From CAYYHA01 sp964471535 (GTDB lineage Bacteria; Myxococcota; Myxococcia; SLRQ01), in contig CAYYHA010000047.1 of the NCBI GenBank assembly GCA_964471535.1, forward strand, positions 1 to 22,661: DNA of 22,661 nt. Direction: 5' to 3'. Each line of letters opens with the position of its first letter. Positions within the stretch are counted from its first letter, which is position 1. Made by a program: the position numbers and the translations under genes. The notes below the pieces were generated by a model, which was not told the origin of the DNA, did not search any database, and saw nothing but the letters and a program-made list of their open reading frames with translations. Positions 13,686 through 22,591 of the stretch are shown here, one piece after another.

Positions 13686-16600
13686 TCAGCTCGGATGACA
13701 GAGGGAGAGGTAGCCGCAGCGGATGGCCCGGCAGGTGGCACGCGGCTGCCCCTCCCACGCGCTCCCCTCCCGTGCCTCGAGGAGGGAGCGACCGAGACGC
13801 CCGATGCGCTCGAGAACGGCCTTGGGCTCGGACAGGGTGTCGAGCCACTGCGGGCGGCCAGCGGCCGCCCCGTCCCGAAGGAACTGGATGCCAGCGCGGA
13901 GCGCATCGCCGCTCGCGCCGAAGCCGAGTCGTGCCGCGGTGGCGTAGCACTCGAGCTGGAAGCGATAGTCCTCGGCCGAATCAGGCTTGCTGAACTTGTA
14001 GTCGACCACGTCGACGCCGTCGGGCCCCAGCACCATCAGATCGATCTGCCCGGTCAGGTGCACCGAAAGGTCGCCGTCGCGGCCCACCAGGACGAAGGGT
14101 TCCTCCCGGAGGATACGAAGTCCCGGCGTGCGGCGAAGGTGCTGCCCGTAGTCTCCCTCGAGGAAGCGGTGCACCGTATCGACCAGCACCGCACCGCCGG
14201 AGCCCAGATCGATGCCCAGCCGCCGCGCCAGCGCATCGAGGTGGGCCCGGCCCTCCCGCTCGTAGGCCTCGAAATCGACCCACTCGAGCAGGCGGTGGAT
14301 CCGACTTCCGCGGACAGTGGCCGGCAGCAAAGTGCCCTCGAGGGCCGGCGCCTCAGCCGCCTCTTCCTCCGCCTCGTTGGGGATGCGCTGGGGATGCTCC
14401 TCGAGGCCAAGCTCGTGGAGGAGCTGGTACCTGCGGGCACACAGTGCATGGTCGCGCAGGGCGGTCACGGGCAGGACGATGCGGCGCACCGGCAGGGGTC
14501 TGCGCCGGGCCACCCGCGCAAGAGCCGCCTGGACGGCCGGCAGCTCGAGGCGCTCGAGGCGACAGGGCGGATCCGCGGGGGGCCCGGCCGTGCCGAATTC
14601 GGACGCCTTGCGTACTCGGACGAGTCTGGGCGCGTGCTCGCACTCGAGCAGCGCCTGAATGGCTTGGTGCTCGGGACTTTCTCTGGAACCGACTCCCGCG
14701 AGGATCAACAGGTCTCGGGCCCGGGTGACCGCCACATAGAAGAGCCGACCGCGCTCGGCTTCCGCTGCGGCCTTCTCGCTTTCCTGCGCCTCGCCCCACC
14801 GCCCGGTGGGGAGGCGCTCTTGCCCGTCGCACAGCTTCATGCACAGGTCTCCGTCCACCAGACAGATCGGGTCGAGCGGATTCTTCGTCCCGCGCCCTAG
14901 CTCCGCGACGGCCACCACGGGGAAGTCGAGGCCCTTGGACTGGTGGATCGTCATGACGCGGACGGCATTGCCCGCCTCTTCCTCCTCCACGGGCGCGAGC
15001 GCCTCGCGCTCGGTCTCTCCCCACGCCCGGCGGCGCGCCCGCACCTTCGCCCAGAGAACATGGGTGAAGCGCTTCAGATCGCCCTTCCCGTGCGCCTCCC
15101 AGTGCTCGGCCTGCGCCGCAAGCTTCTCCAGATTGGCCAGCCGCTGCGCGGCATCGGGTCGGGCGGCCGTCACCGCCGCATAGCCGCTGTCCTCGATCAG
15201 GCGACGGAGCACGGCAGAGGGGCCGAGGCGGTCGCCGTGGTGAAGGAGGGAAAGGAAGAGTCGGCTGAAGCGGGCGAGGCGCGCTCCCTCCTCCCCGGGG
15301 AGCACGCCCCCGTCGGCAAGCGTCGCCCAGGGATGCTCTTCGGCCCCCCGCTTCGCCGCAAAGAGGGGGCTGGTAAACAACTCCGTGAGCCCCTGATCGG
15401 AGAGGCCGACGAAGGGCGACCGGAGCACGGCGGCGGCAGCAAGGCGGTCCTCCGGCGCGGCGAGCAGCTTGAGGGCGTAGGCCACGTCGGCGACCTCCTG
15501 CGCTTCGTAAAAGCCTCGGCCTTTGACCACGTGGGCGGCGAGGCCCACCCGATCGAGTTCGGTGAGGAAGTCGGAAAGCTGCGTAAAGCGGGGAAGCAGC
15601 AGCGCGAGATCCCCGGGGCGCACCGGGCGCAGTCTCCCGCGATTGGGACCCCTCGGCTCGCGCACCTCGAAGCCTTCGTCGAGGAGGCGGCGAAAACGCC
15701 GTGCGATCATCACCGCTTCCTTTTCCGAATCCTTCCGCTCCCGAACGCCGGCTTCTTCCTCGAGGTCCCATGAAAGAAGCTCGACCCGCGGCCCCATCGC
15801 GTCCGGCGCAGGCCACGGCCCTTCCGCGGGTTGTAGATCGTCCTGATCGGGCTCATAGCCGTGGACGCTTCTCGCGCTCATCGTGTTGGCGGCCTCGAGC
15901 AGCGGGGGCACCGACCGGTAGGAGGTGCGCAGGGGGACCGCCTGTCCACCCTCGCGCTCGATCGTCGCTGCAAAGCGCTCGAAGCCTTCGAGGTCTGCCC
16001 CGCGGAAGCGGTAGATCGACTGCTTCCGGTCCCCCACCACGAAGAGCCCCGAAGGCCGCAGCCTCCCGTCGCCGGCGCGATGCACGGCTTCGATGACGTC
16101 GATCTGCACCGGGTCGGTGTCCTGGGCCTCGTCCACGAGGAGCACTTGAAAGCGATCAGAGAGCTGGGAGCGCAGCGCCTCGTCCCCGCTGAGCAGGTCC
16201 CGTGCCCGCACCACGAGATCGCTGAAATCCAGGCTGCCTCGCTCCGCCTTGAGCGCTTGGTAGCGCTGCAGGACCCCATCGAGGAGCTCGACGAAGGCGT
16301 CGGCGAGACCCTGCACCGCCTCGCAGCGCCCCCACGCTTCGACTTGGGACCCGAGCGCCTGCCACCGCTTCTTGGCGAAATCCCGCGCCGCTCTCACCCT
16401 TTGGGCGGTGAGCCTGCGATCCACCGCTCGCCCCAGCGCCCCCACGGTCTCCTGGAGCGTCTCGGGTCCCACGTCGGTCTTGCCTTCGAGGGCCGAAACG
16501 ATCGCCTCCAAGTCGTCGAGTGCCCCAAGGTCCCGCGGGGCAAGGGGCTCGCGCCCATGGACCTCTCGGGCGTGGTCGACGAAGCGTCGCGTGGCCTCGG

Positions 16601-17381
16601 CGAGGCGCCGTCCGATCCGGGCGAGCCCCGCGCTCGGTGCCTCGGGATCCCAAAGGTGCCCCCGAGCGCGGAGGTCGCCGGCGCTCCAGCCCCTATCGAG
16701 ACACCTGCGTCCGATCTCGCACAGCACTCGCACGACGCATTCGTAGCCGTAGTCCCCCACGAGGCGGCGCAGCGGCAGGCTGCGCGCCACCGAAGAGGTC
16801 GCGGCAGCTTGGCTTGCCGTCTCCTGCGCCTCCTCGAGCGCCTCTCGAACCGCTTGCCGCGCCGCCTGCTCGAGCAGCTCCCTCGCCTCCGCCTCCTCGA
16901 GGAGTTCGAAGGCGGGATCGACCCCGGCCTGCCTGGCATGGCGCCGCAGGACCTTCGCACAGAAGCTGTGAAAAGTGGTGATCACGCTCTCGCCCAGATC
17001 TCGGTGGATCTGCAGCCATTCGACCTGGGTGGGCGGGGTGTAGTCGGGATCGGCGGCCCGGTGCCGCCGTACCTGCTCGAGGTAGCGGCGCACCAAGGGC
17101 GGATCCCCGTCCTCCGGCGAGCGATTCGGGTCTATCTGCGCCAGGCGCAGCACTGCGTGACGGATTCGGTCACGCATCTCTGCGGCTGCCTTCTCGGTGA
17201 AGGTTAGGGCGAGGATCTCCCGGGGCGCAATCCGCCGGCCGAGCGCGTTCGCGCCGGCGAGGCAGATGACGTAGAGGGTGGTCAGAGCCTCCGTCTTGCC
17301 GGTGCCAGCACTCGCCCGCACCACCGTGTTGGTCGCAAAGTCGAAGATCTGCGCGTCGATGGCCCGTGGATCGAAGCTCAC
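13686..17381 (-). CDS. addA: AddA-type helicase/nuclease subunit of the AddAB double-strand-break repair complex
   Basis: This 1231-residue UvrD/Rep-type (SF1A) helicase has a C-terminal nuclease, the length and layout of AddA. The Walker A is ASAGTGKTEAL with Lys29. LALTFTEKAAAEMRDRI (motif Ia), LDFSDLVVRA, LLVDEAQDTDPVQ (Walker B), VVGDRKQSIYRFRGA (motif III), MTIHQSKGLDFPVV (motif V) and LFYVAVTRARDLL (motif VI) follow in order. The last 230 residues form a PD-(D/E)XK (RecB-type) nuclease, with GSRIHRLLEW, QIDLMVLG, VDVVDYKF and QLECYATAARLG. The complex unwinds and resects broken DNA ends to load RecA, with Chi recognition in studied members. GTG 17381 follows GGGAGGAA and overlaps the stop of addB (GTGA), as in classic addBA operons. 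Confidence 0.92.
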   Translation of the reverse strand: MSFDPRAIDAQIFDFATNTVVRASAGTGKTEALTTLYVICLAGANALGRRIAPREILALTFTEKAAAEMRDRIRHAVLRLAQIDPNRSPEDGDPPLVRRYLEQVRRHRAADPDYTPPTQVEWLQIHRDLGESVITTFHSFCAKVLRRHARQAGVDPAFELLEEAEARELLEQAARQAVREALEEAQETASQAAATSSVARSLPLRRLVGDYGYECVVRVLCEIGRRCLDRGWSAGDLRARGHLWDPEAPSAGLARIGRRLAEATRRFVDHAREVHGREPLAPRDLGALDDLEAIVSALEGKTDVGPETLQETVGALGRAVDRRLTAQRVRAARDFAKKRWQALGSQVEAWGRCEAVQGLADAFVELLDGVLQRYQALKAERGSLDFSDLVVRARDLLSGDEALRSQLSDRFQVLLVDEAQDTDPVQIDVIEAVHRAGDGRLRPSGLFVVGDRKQSIYRFRGADLEGFERFAATIEREGGQAVPLRTSYRSVPPLLEAANTMSARSVHGYEPDQDDLQPAEGPWPAPDAMGPRVELLSWDLEEEAGVRERKDSEKEAVMIARRFRRLLDEGFEVREPRGPNRGRLRPVRPGDLALLLPRFTQLSDFLTELDRVGLAAHVVKGRGFYEAQEVADVAYALKLLAAPEDRLAAAAVLRSPFVGLSDQGLTELFTSPLFAAKRGAEEHPWATLADGGVLPGEEGARLARFSRLFLSLLHHGDRLGPSAVLRRLIEDSGYAAVTAARPDAAQRLANLEKLAAQAEHWEAHGKGDLKRFTHVLWAKVRARRRAWGETEREALAPVEEEEAGNAVRVMTIHQSKGLDFPVVAVAELGRGTKNPLDPICLVDGDLCMKLCDGQERLPTGRWGEAQESEKAAAEAERGRLFYVAVTRARDLLILAGVGSRESPEHQAIQALLECEHAPRLVRVRKASEFGTAGPPADPPCRLERLELPAVQAALARVARRRPLPVRRIVLPVTALRDHALCARRYQLLHELGLEEHPQRIPNEAEEEAAEAPALEGTLLPATVRGSRIHRLLEWVDFEAYEREGRAHLDALARRLGIDLGSGGAVLVDTVHRFLEGDYGQHLRRTPGLRILREEPFVLVGRDGDLSVHLTGQIDLMVLGPDGVDVVDYKFSKPDSAEDYRFQLECYATAARLGFGASGDALRAGIQFLRDGAAAGRPQWLDTLSEPKAVLERIGRLGRSLLEAREGSAWEGQPRATCRAIRCGYLSLCHPS

Positions 17382-20300
17382 GACGGTTCCTCCCCGGCCG
17401 CACCCGTCTCTGCGATGCGGCAGACGGCCCTGTACTCACAGTTGGTGCAACAGGCTTCCTCGACGGGCCACGCGGGGACGTAACCGTCGTAGACCTGCCC
17501 GAGCACCTCCCGCACGTGGGCTACGACGTGCCCGTCCTCTCCGATGAGATCCTGTACGGTCATGCCTTCTGGCCAGACGGGCGCCTTGCGCCGACCCTTC
17601 CCCCGGTCCGCCAGCTCTCGCGAGAGCGTCTTGGGACGTTGACGGTTCTTCTTCCGGTCGGGCTTCGTAGAAACGAAAGCGGCATCGATCGCGGCACCCG
17701 GATGGGCGCGCGCGACGGCTGCGGCATAGAGGGGTAGCTGCAGATCCTGGTCGGGCAGCCGGTCGGGTCGAAGCCGCTTGTCGACCTCGCCCTGCGCCGT
17801 GCTCTTGTAGTCGATGACCCACAGCTCGGTGGGCGCCTCGGGGTCGTCACAGTCGACCCGATCGATCTTCCCCCGGATCCGCCAGGTGATCCCACGTCGT
17901 GGGTCCGCGACCTCCAGCGCGGGCAGTCCCTGCAGTCCCTGCGGACCGCCGTCGCCCGCGCCCGCGTCCATACCGAAGCGAAGCTCCACCCCGTAGAGCC
18001 GCCCGGGCCCCCAGCCCCGGCTTCGCTCCAGAACCCAATCCACCGTGCGTCGGATCTCCTCGCGCGTCAGCTCGAAGAGCACCGGCAGGCCTGCGTGCTC
18101 GGTGCAAAGCCACGCGTCGAGCGTCTCCTCGCACACCGCCCGCGCCCGCGCCTGCGCCGCTGCAAAGGCCTCCTCGTCTCCCTCCGTTAGGGGAAGGTCC
18201 CCCGCTTCATCGAGGGCCTCGAACACCCGCTCGAGGACGCGGTGCACGAGGCTCCCCTTCCGTATCCGGTCGAGCTGCTCCTCGTACGGCAGCTCGGCGG
18301 CAAGCCCCAGGACGCTCCGCGCGAAGCCCTGGAAACGGCAGCGCGAGAAGCGCTCGACCGCAGAGGTGGACAGCGGCGGCGCCCCGGCCCCCAGGAGGCG
18401 CGCCCGGAGCGGGGACGGGTCCGCCAGGGCACCCGTGTACCGGGACGGGTCCGTCCCGGCAGGCCCACCGGCGAGAAAGAATCGAAAGCGCTCTCGCTCG
18501 CCGACGATGCGTGGGACCAGCGTGGCAAGGTCCACCCCGGCGCCGGCGAGGACCTCGGTTACCTCGGACTCGGGGGCCCGTGGGATCGGAAAGGCCCCGA
18601 CTTCCGTCTCATCGGGACCAAAGACCTCGGCGGAGAGCGCCAGCGTCAGCTCCCGCGCGGTCACGGCGCCCTCGAGGGGCGGCACCGGGGAGAGGGGGAT
18701 CCGCACCTCGCTCGCCCGCGCCGGATCTCCCCCGCCGAGCACGCGCTGCACCTCGAGTACGAACGGAGAGGCAACGGTCTGTCGCCCCTGAGCATCGGTA
18801 CGTGACCAAGACAGACACAGGTAGTCCGTCGGCGCCGCCAGCGCTTCGGCAAAGCGCATCGCCTCCTCTTGAGCGTGCGCCGGCACGGTGGAGCCCTCCG
18901 CATCGCCGCGGCTCTTCACCACGAAGATCGGCCGGCCCACCGCGCGGCACAGCGCCCGCCGCGCTTCATCGTCGAGGAAGGGATCCTCCTCCGCCGGGGC
19001 TGGGAAGCGGCCATCCTCGAGTCCCGCGAGAAAGAGGGCCCCAACCCGCCGGCCGACGAGGGCATCGACGGGGAGGAGGCGCACCGCACCGCCCCGAAGG
19101 CGGCCCGGTGCGACGGGGTGCTGCTCGAGGGCCTCGCCCAGGACCGCAGCGAACTCCCCGGGGCGCAGCTCGAGATCCCCGGCGCCTGCTTCCTCGGCGG
19201 CCCGGTCCAGGTCGGCCAGCGCCTCCTCGAACGCAGCGAGCGCGGCCTGATCACGACCGAAGGCCTCGAGGATCTCCCGGCCTAGAGGCGCATCCGCCAG
19301 GAGACCGGCGGGCGCGGCGGCCGCATCGAGGCCGAGGTGCCGCTGCAGACCCCGCATCCGCTCGAGGTGGACGCCCAGCGGCGCAGGCTCGGCCAGGGCC
19401 TCGAGTGCCCGAAAGAGCCCGTCGAGTGCCGCAAGGGCCGCACGATATCTCCCGCTCGCCTCCGAGGTGGCCGCCCGTCCCGAGAGATCGGCCAGGCGCT
19501 GGCGGTAGTGCTCGGGGCGCCCCGAGCCCAGGCCGGTCTCCTCGATGAGACGCACGAGGTGGCGCCTGGACGGCGGGCCGCCCCCCCCGCCGTCCTCCTC
19601 CCCGGCCGCCAGGCGGACGAGGCGAGAGGAGAGAAGCGCCGCCACCGCCTCCTTCGTGCCTCCGCCCCAGGCGAGGCGGTGGGCATCGAGGAGCACCCGA
19701 ATCGGACCGGTGGTCGCCAGCGGCCGGCCGCGGCGGTCTTCCACCGGAAGCCCCGCCGCCTCGAGGGCGTGGACGAGGCGCCGTGAGGCGCCCGTCAAGG
19801 TGCGCTCGGCCACCACGATCTCCTCGGGCGGCACGCCCTGCTCGAAGACGAGGCCGTGCACCCGCCGCGCGATCTCCCGCGCCTCCTCGAGGGCGTTGGC
19901 CGCCGAGAAGAGGTGGATGGACGGGTGCTGCCCGGGGCCCTCGGGGCTCGGGCGGAAAACCTCCCGTGAGAGCGCCTCGAGATCTGCGGCCCGTGGACCC
20001 TCCCGGCCGATGCGTGCCTCGGCCGCAACGAGCTCCAGCCGTCCCGCTGCGCCGAGGCCTTCGAAGAGTCTTCGCACCGCTGCCATGAACCCATAGGCCT
20101 CGTGGTGTTCGGGGACATCGGGCAAATGTACGCGGACCTCGGCCACGCGATGGGCCAGCGCATCGAAGAGACGCACCAGCCCATAGGTCCAGCGCGCCAG
20201 CCCGACGACGCGTACCCGCAGTGCAGGACCCATCTTGGCTGGAAGGGGCGCACCGTCCTCTGCAAGGGCACGGGCGAGGCGAAGGGGCAGCCCCGCGACG

Positions 20301-20731
20301 TCTATCAACCGCCGCTCGGAGAGCGCCGTCTCGTACGCGGCCAGCAGCCTCGCCAAGGGCCGATGCGCCGCGCCGAGTGCCTCCTCGACGAGCTCGGCGC
20401 CGACCCCGGCACTGCGGCACTCCGCCACGGTCCGGGCGAGCGCCCGCCAGGTCCCTGGCCCGCCGCCGCTGGCGCCGAACCCCGCGGCCCGCGCAAGGCG
20501 CCCGATGAGGAGCGTCTCGGTCAAAGGCCCGATGATGCGCCACTCGGGCAGGGCCGAAGCGGCGAGGCGCTGCAACAGCTCGCCGAGGGTCGTGACCACG
20601 CGGCCCGACGAGACGGCGGACGCACTCTCGGCCTCGCCGAGGACTTGAAGGTGCCACGCCTCGACGGCCTCGCGACGGGGCAGGACGAGCAGGCTCTCCA
20701 TGCGAAGAGGACTACCACACCCCCGTGACAT
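17378..20731 (-). CDS. addB: AddB-type subunit: inactivated helicase fold with iron-sulfur RecB-like nuclease
   Basis: This 1117-residue protein is the expected partner of the adjacent AddA. The C-terminal 330 residues form a RecB-like nuclease: RFSRCRFQGFARSVLGL at about 795 (first iron-sulfur Cys), GSLVHRVLERVFEAL, IRGKIDRVD, LWVIDYKSTAQG and DLQLPLYAAAVARAH. Cys1095-x2-Cys1098-x5-Cys1104 (CTNCEYRAVC) completes the cluster pattern of AddB, which clamps the nuclease domain. The N-terminal two thirds resemble the helicase-derived part of AddB, but I see no Walker A motif near the N-terminus, so it is probably not a motor and may recognise sequence or scaffold. The 3' end overlaps addA by four bases. 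Met11 (20701), just before ESLLVLPRREAVEAW, is an alternative start; neither has a strong ribosome binding site. Confidence 0.87.
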   Translation of the reverse strand: MSRGCGSPLRMESLLVLPRREAVEAWHLQVLGEAESASAVSSGRVVTTLGELLQRLAASALPEWRIIGPLTETLLIGRLARAAGFGASGGGPGTWRALARTVAECRSAGVGAELVEEALGAAHRPLARLLAAYETALSERRLIDVAGLPLRLARALAEDGAPLPAKMGPALRVRVVGLARWTYGLVRLFDALAHRVAEVRVHLPDVPEHHEAYGFMAAVRRLFEGLGAAGRLELVAAEARIGREGPRAADLEALSREVFRPSPEGPGQHPSIHLFSAANALEEAREIARRVHGLVFEQGVPPEEIVVAERTLTGASRRLVHALEAAGLPVEDRRGRPLATTGPIRVLLDAHRLAWGGGTKEAVAALLSSRLVRLAAGEEDGGGGGPPSRRHLVRLIEETGLGSGRPEHYRQRLADLSGRAATSEASGRYRAALAALDGLFRALEALAEPAPLGVHLERMRGLQRHLGLDAAAAPAGLLADAPLGREILEAFGRDQAALAAFEEALADLDRAAEEAGAGDLELRPGEFAAVLGEALEQHPVAPGRLRGGAVRLLPVDALVGRRVGALFLAGLEDGRFPAPAEEDPFLDDEARRALCRAVGRPIFVVKSRGDAEGSTVPAHAQEEAMRFAEALAAPTDYLCLSWSRTDAQGRQTVASPFVLEVQRVLGGGDPARASEVRIPLSPVPPLEGAVTARELTLALSAEVFGPDETEVGAFPIPRAPESEVTEVLAGAGVDLATLVPRIVGERERFRFFLAGGPAGTDPSRYTGALADPSPLRARLLGAGAPPLSTSAVERFSRCRFQGFARSVLGLAAELPYEEQLDRIRKGSLVHRVLERVFEALDEAGDLPLTEGDEEAFAAAQARARAVCEETLDAWLCTEHAGLPVLFELTREEIRRTVDWVLERSRGWGPGRLYGVELRFGMDAGAGDGGPQGLQGLPALEVADPRRGITWRIRGKIDRVDCDDPEAPTELWVIDYKSTAQGEVDKRLRPDRLPDQDLQLPLYAAAVARAHPGAAIDAAFVSTKPDRKKNRQRPKTLSRELADRGKGRRKAPVWPEGMTVQDLIGEDGHVVAHVREVLGQVYDGYVPAWPVEEACCTNCEYRAVCRIAETGAAGEEPS

Positions 20732-20805
20732 CCCAGGACACAGGGATGCCGGGACGTTCCGAGCCGGCGCCTGACGCCGCGCGATACCCCATCGGGCCCC
20801 TTGCC

Positions 20806-21849
20806 TCAGTCGGAAAGACGCGCCAGCACCTGGCGGATCCGCTGCTCGAGGGGAGTGTTCCGACCCGCAAGGCCGGCAGCCGTGGAGAGGAGGACCTTGG
20901 CCGCCGTGGGATCGACCTTGGAAAGCGCCTCGCCTCTGGCCAAGAGCGCCGTCGCAGAGTCGTCGAAGCGCCGGAGCTGCTGCTCGGCAAAGGGATTCTC
21001 GGGATCGATACGCCGCATCCAGTCGAGGAGCCAGCGTGCTTCACCCCACCGGTTGGCGTCGGCAGCGCGTGCGATCGCCCCCTTCATCGCGTCGAGGAGG
21101 CACGCACGGTCGTCGTCCAGGGCGCCAGCCGAATCGATGCGCGACGCGAGGCCGACCATCCGCTGGTAACTTTGCACCGCGTCGTCGACATCGTCATCGG
21201 CGAGTTCCCGGTGAAAACGGTCCCGGACCGCCTCGAAACGCTCACGGAGGGTTTTCTCCCGCAAGGCTTCCGCCTCGCGCACGGCGCGGCGCTGAGCATC
21301 GAAACGGCGGGCGCGCTCGACGGCCTCCATCCGCTCTGTTGGGGAGCGCTCCCGTCCAGGGCCCAGCCAAGCGGGTGCGCCCGCGGCACCCAAAACCACG
21401 AGACCACAGCCCGCATCGCCGGCATCCGCCCAGAGCCGGCCGTCCCCTCCCCGCCGCGCCAGGACGAGGACCCGCGCCCCCAGCGCCACCACATCGTCGA
21501 CCGGCTCGGAGGTATCGACGGTGACGAGTCCATCGACCTCTCCGCGGTAGACCCGGGTCACGGCCACTCGGAGCCCATACCGCCGAAGAGGCCGAAAAGA
21601 CGGGGGCGGACCGTGCAGGTGCAGGATGCACTGCCGGGGCTGCGCCAGCGCGCCCGGTGTTGGCCGGTCCACCGCTTCGAGGGCAATGCCTTCGAAGAGC
21701 ACGCTCGCCTTCTCGGCCACCGCGGGTCCGGGCGGGTGCCGACACACGGCACCCGCGTGCCCGACGTGGGGCCACAGTGCGAGAAACAGGACGAGCAGCG
21801 CTTCCCCTGTCCGGTCCGCGGATCGCCTCCTAGGTCGGTCCCGTTGCAC
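20806..21849 (-). CDS. Exported protein with NTR/TIMP-like N-terminal domain and helical C-terminus
   Basis: This 347-residue protein starts at GTG 21849. Residues 1-32 form a signal peptide: basic start, hydrophobic run LLVLFLALWPHVGHAG, with Cys36 shortly after. Residues about 33-160 look like the OB-fold NTR/TIMP-like domain of bacterial secreted proteins (ASVLFEGIALEAVD, then YGLRVAVTRVYRGEVDGLVT, a Cys-Gly pair, and a closing strand). This assignment rests on pattern only. Residues about 170-347 are charged and helical, coiled-coil or TPR-like (RMEAVERARRFDAQRRAVRE, then WLLDWMRRIDPENPFAEQQL). It starts about 100 bases downstream of the protease gene and lies 74 bases upstream of addB on the same strand, so the genes may share transcripts, but the spacing does not prove an operon. 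The role is unknown. Confidence 0.65.
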   Translation of the reverse strand: MQRDRPRRRSADRTGEALLVLFLALWPHVGHAGAVCRHPPGPAVAEKASVLFEGIALEAVDRPTPGALAQPRQCILHLHGPPPSFRPLRRYGLRVAVTRVYRGEVDGLVTVDTSEPVDDVVALGARVLVLARRGGDGRLWADAGDAGCGLVVLGAAGAPAWLGPGRERSPTERMEAVERARRFDAQRRAVREAEALREKTLRERFEAVRDRFHRELADDDVDDAVQSYQRMVGLASRIDSAGALDDDRACLLDAMKGAIARAADANRWGEARWLLDWMRRIDPENPFAEQQLRRFDDSATALLARGEALSKVDPTAAKVLLSTAAGLAGRNTPLEQRIRQVLARLSD

Positions 21850-21949
21850 AGCTGCGGCACTCCCGTGGCCGCAGGGCGGGCCTCCCCGATGCAGCCACGC
21901 ACCCTTGCAGGCTACCCTACCGGTTTCTGGCGCCGCAGACGGCCCCGCG

Positions 21950-22525
21950 CTACTTCTTCCCCGGCGGCAGGTCGCTGGCGAGCGCCGCCTTGCAGGGATC
22001 GCAGAAATCCGGCCGCTTCCGGTCCGTGTCCGAGAGGGTGTTGGACAGGTACATGGCGCAGGCGTCGTTCTGGCAGTTGGGCAGGCCCAGGAGATGCCCG
22101 ATCTCGTGGAGCGCCTCCGAAGTGGTGCGCCGGAGCAGCAGCGCGTGGTCGCTGGGCCGGCCGTACCAGGCGGGGTCGAGGCGCGCGATCGAGACGACGG
22201 CGGCGCGCTCGGCGCGATCGGCCTCGCCGAAGACGAAGTTCAACTCGGGCAGGAAGAGGTCGACGTTGGCGATCCCGAGCCCGAGGGCGTGGCGCTTCGG
22301 ATCGATGGCCTGCGCCACCCGGCGCACGATGGCCGAAGCGTGGTACTGATCGCGCGCAGGGTTGTGGGCGTATTCGGGCTCGGCAAGGCCCATGAGCACC
22401 TCGTACGGGAGGTCCACCACCGGCGCGACCACCTCTCCCACCTCACGTGCGAACGCCTTGCTCACCGAGCCGATGGGCACGATGGCAATGTGGCCCTCCA
22501 CCTTCACCGGCACAGTTTCTGGCAC
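21950..22525 (-). CDS. Archaemetzincin-like zinc metalloprotease with Asn at the third zinc-ligand position
   Basis: This 191-residue protein has the archaemetzincin (peptidase M54) architecture. GHIAIVPIGSVSKAF opens the fold, NFVFGEADRAERAAVVSIAR is the conserved central part, and HEIGHLLGLPNC begins the active site (His140, Glu141, His144). The family Cys pattern follows: Cys151-x4-Cys156-x-Met158, then Cys175-x2-Cys178, a second structural zinc site. The family motif HExxHxxGxxHC has a third His; here that position is Asn150 (AAC, bases 22076-22078), so catalysis may be weakened or absent. Substrates of the family are largely unknown. I chose GTG 22525: the longer GTG at 22591 would abut the divergent tRNA gene and overlap its promoter. 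Other GTG codons at 22513-22501 are possible, and no start has a good ribosome binding site. Confidence 0.82.
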   Translation of the reverse strand: MPETVPVKVEGHIAIVPIGSVSKAFAREVGEVVAPVVDLPYEVLMGLAEPEYAHNPARDQYHASAIVRRVAQAIDPKRHALGLGIANVDLFLPELNFVFGEADRAERAAVVSIARLDPAWYGRPSDHALLLRRTTSEALHEIGHLLGLPNCQNDACAMYLSNTLSDTDRKRPDFCDPCKAALASDLPPGKK

Positions 22526-22553
22526 CAGTCGCGACGCCTGTAAACCCGCCGGG

Positions 22554-22582
22554 TTGAACCGGCATCGACCGCCCGCTAGAGT
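22554..22582 (+). promoter_or_regulatory. Promoter of the tRNA-Gln gene
   Basis: TTGAAC (22554-22559) and TAGAGT (22577-22582) are separated by 17 bases and end ten bases before the tRNA 5' end. Spacing and position fit a sigma-70-type stable-RNA promoter. Confidence 0.65.
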
Positions 22583-22591
22583 CGCGCCCAC

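Noticed and set aside
15861..17207. Rightward 448-codon frame opposite addA
   Set aside because: All helicase motifs lie on the leftward frame; this is a GC-rich shadow.
22526..22591. Extended N-terminus of the archaemetzincin-like protein from GTG 22591
   Set aside because: It would start one base from the divergent tRNA gene and overlap its promoter; family homology begins only after about residue 30 of that longer form.
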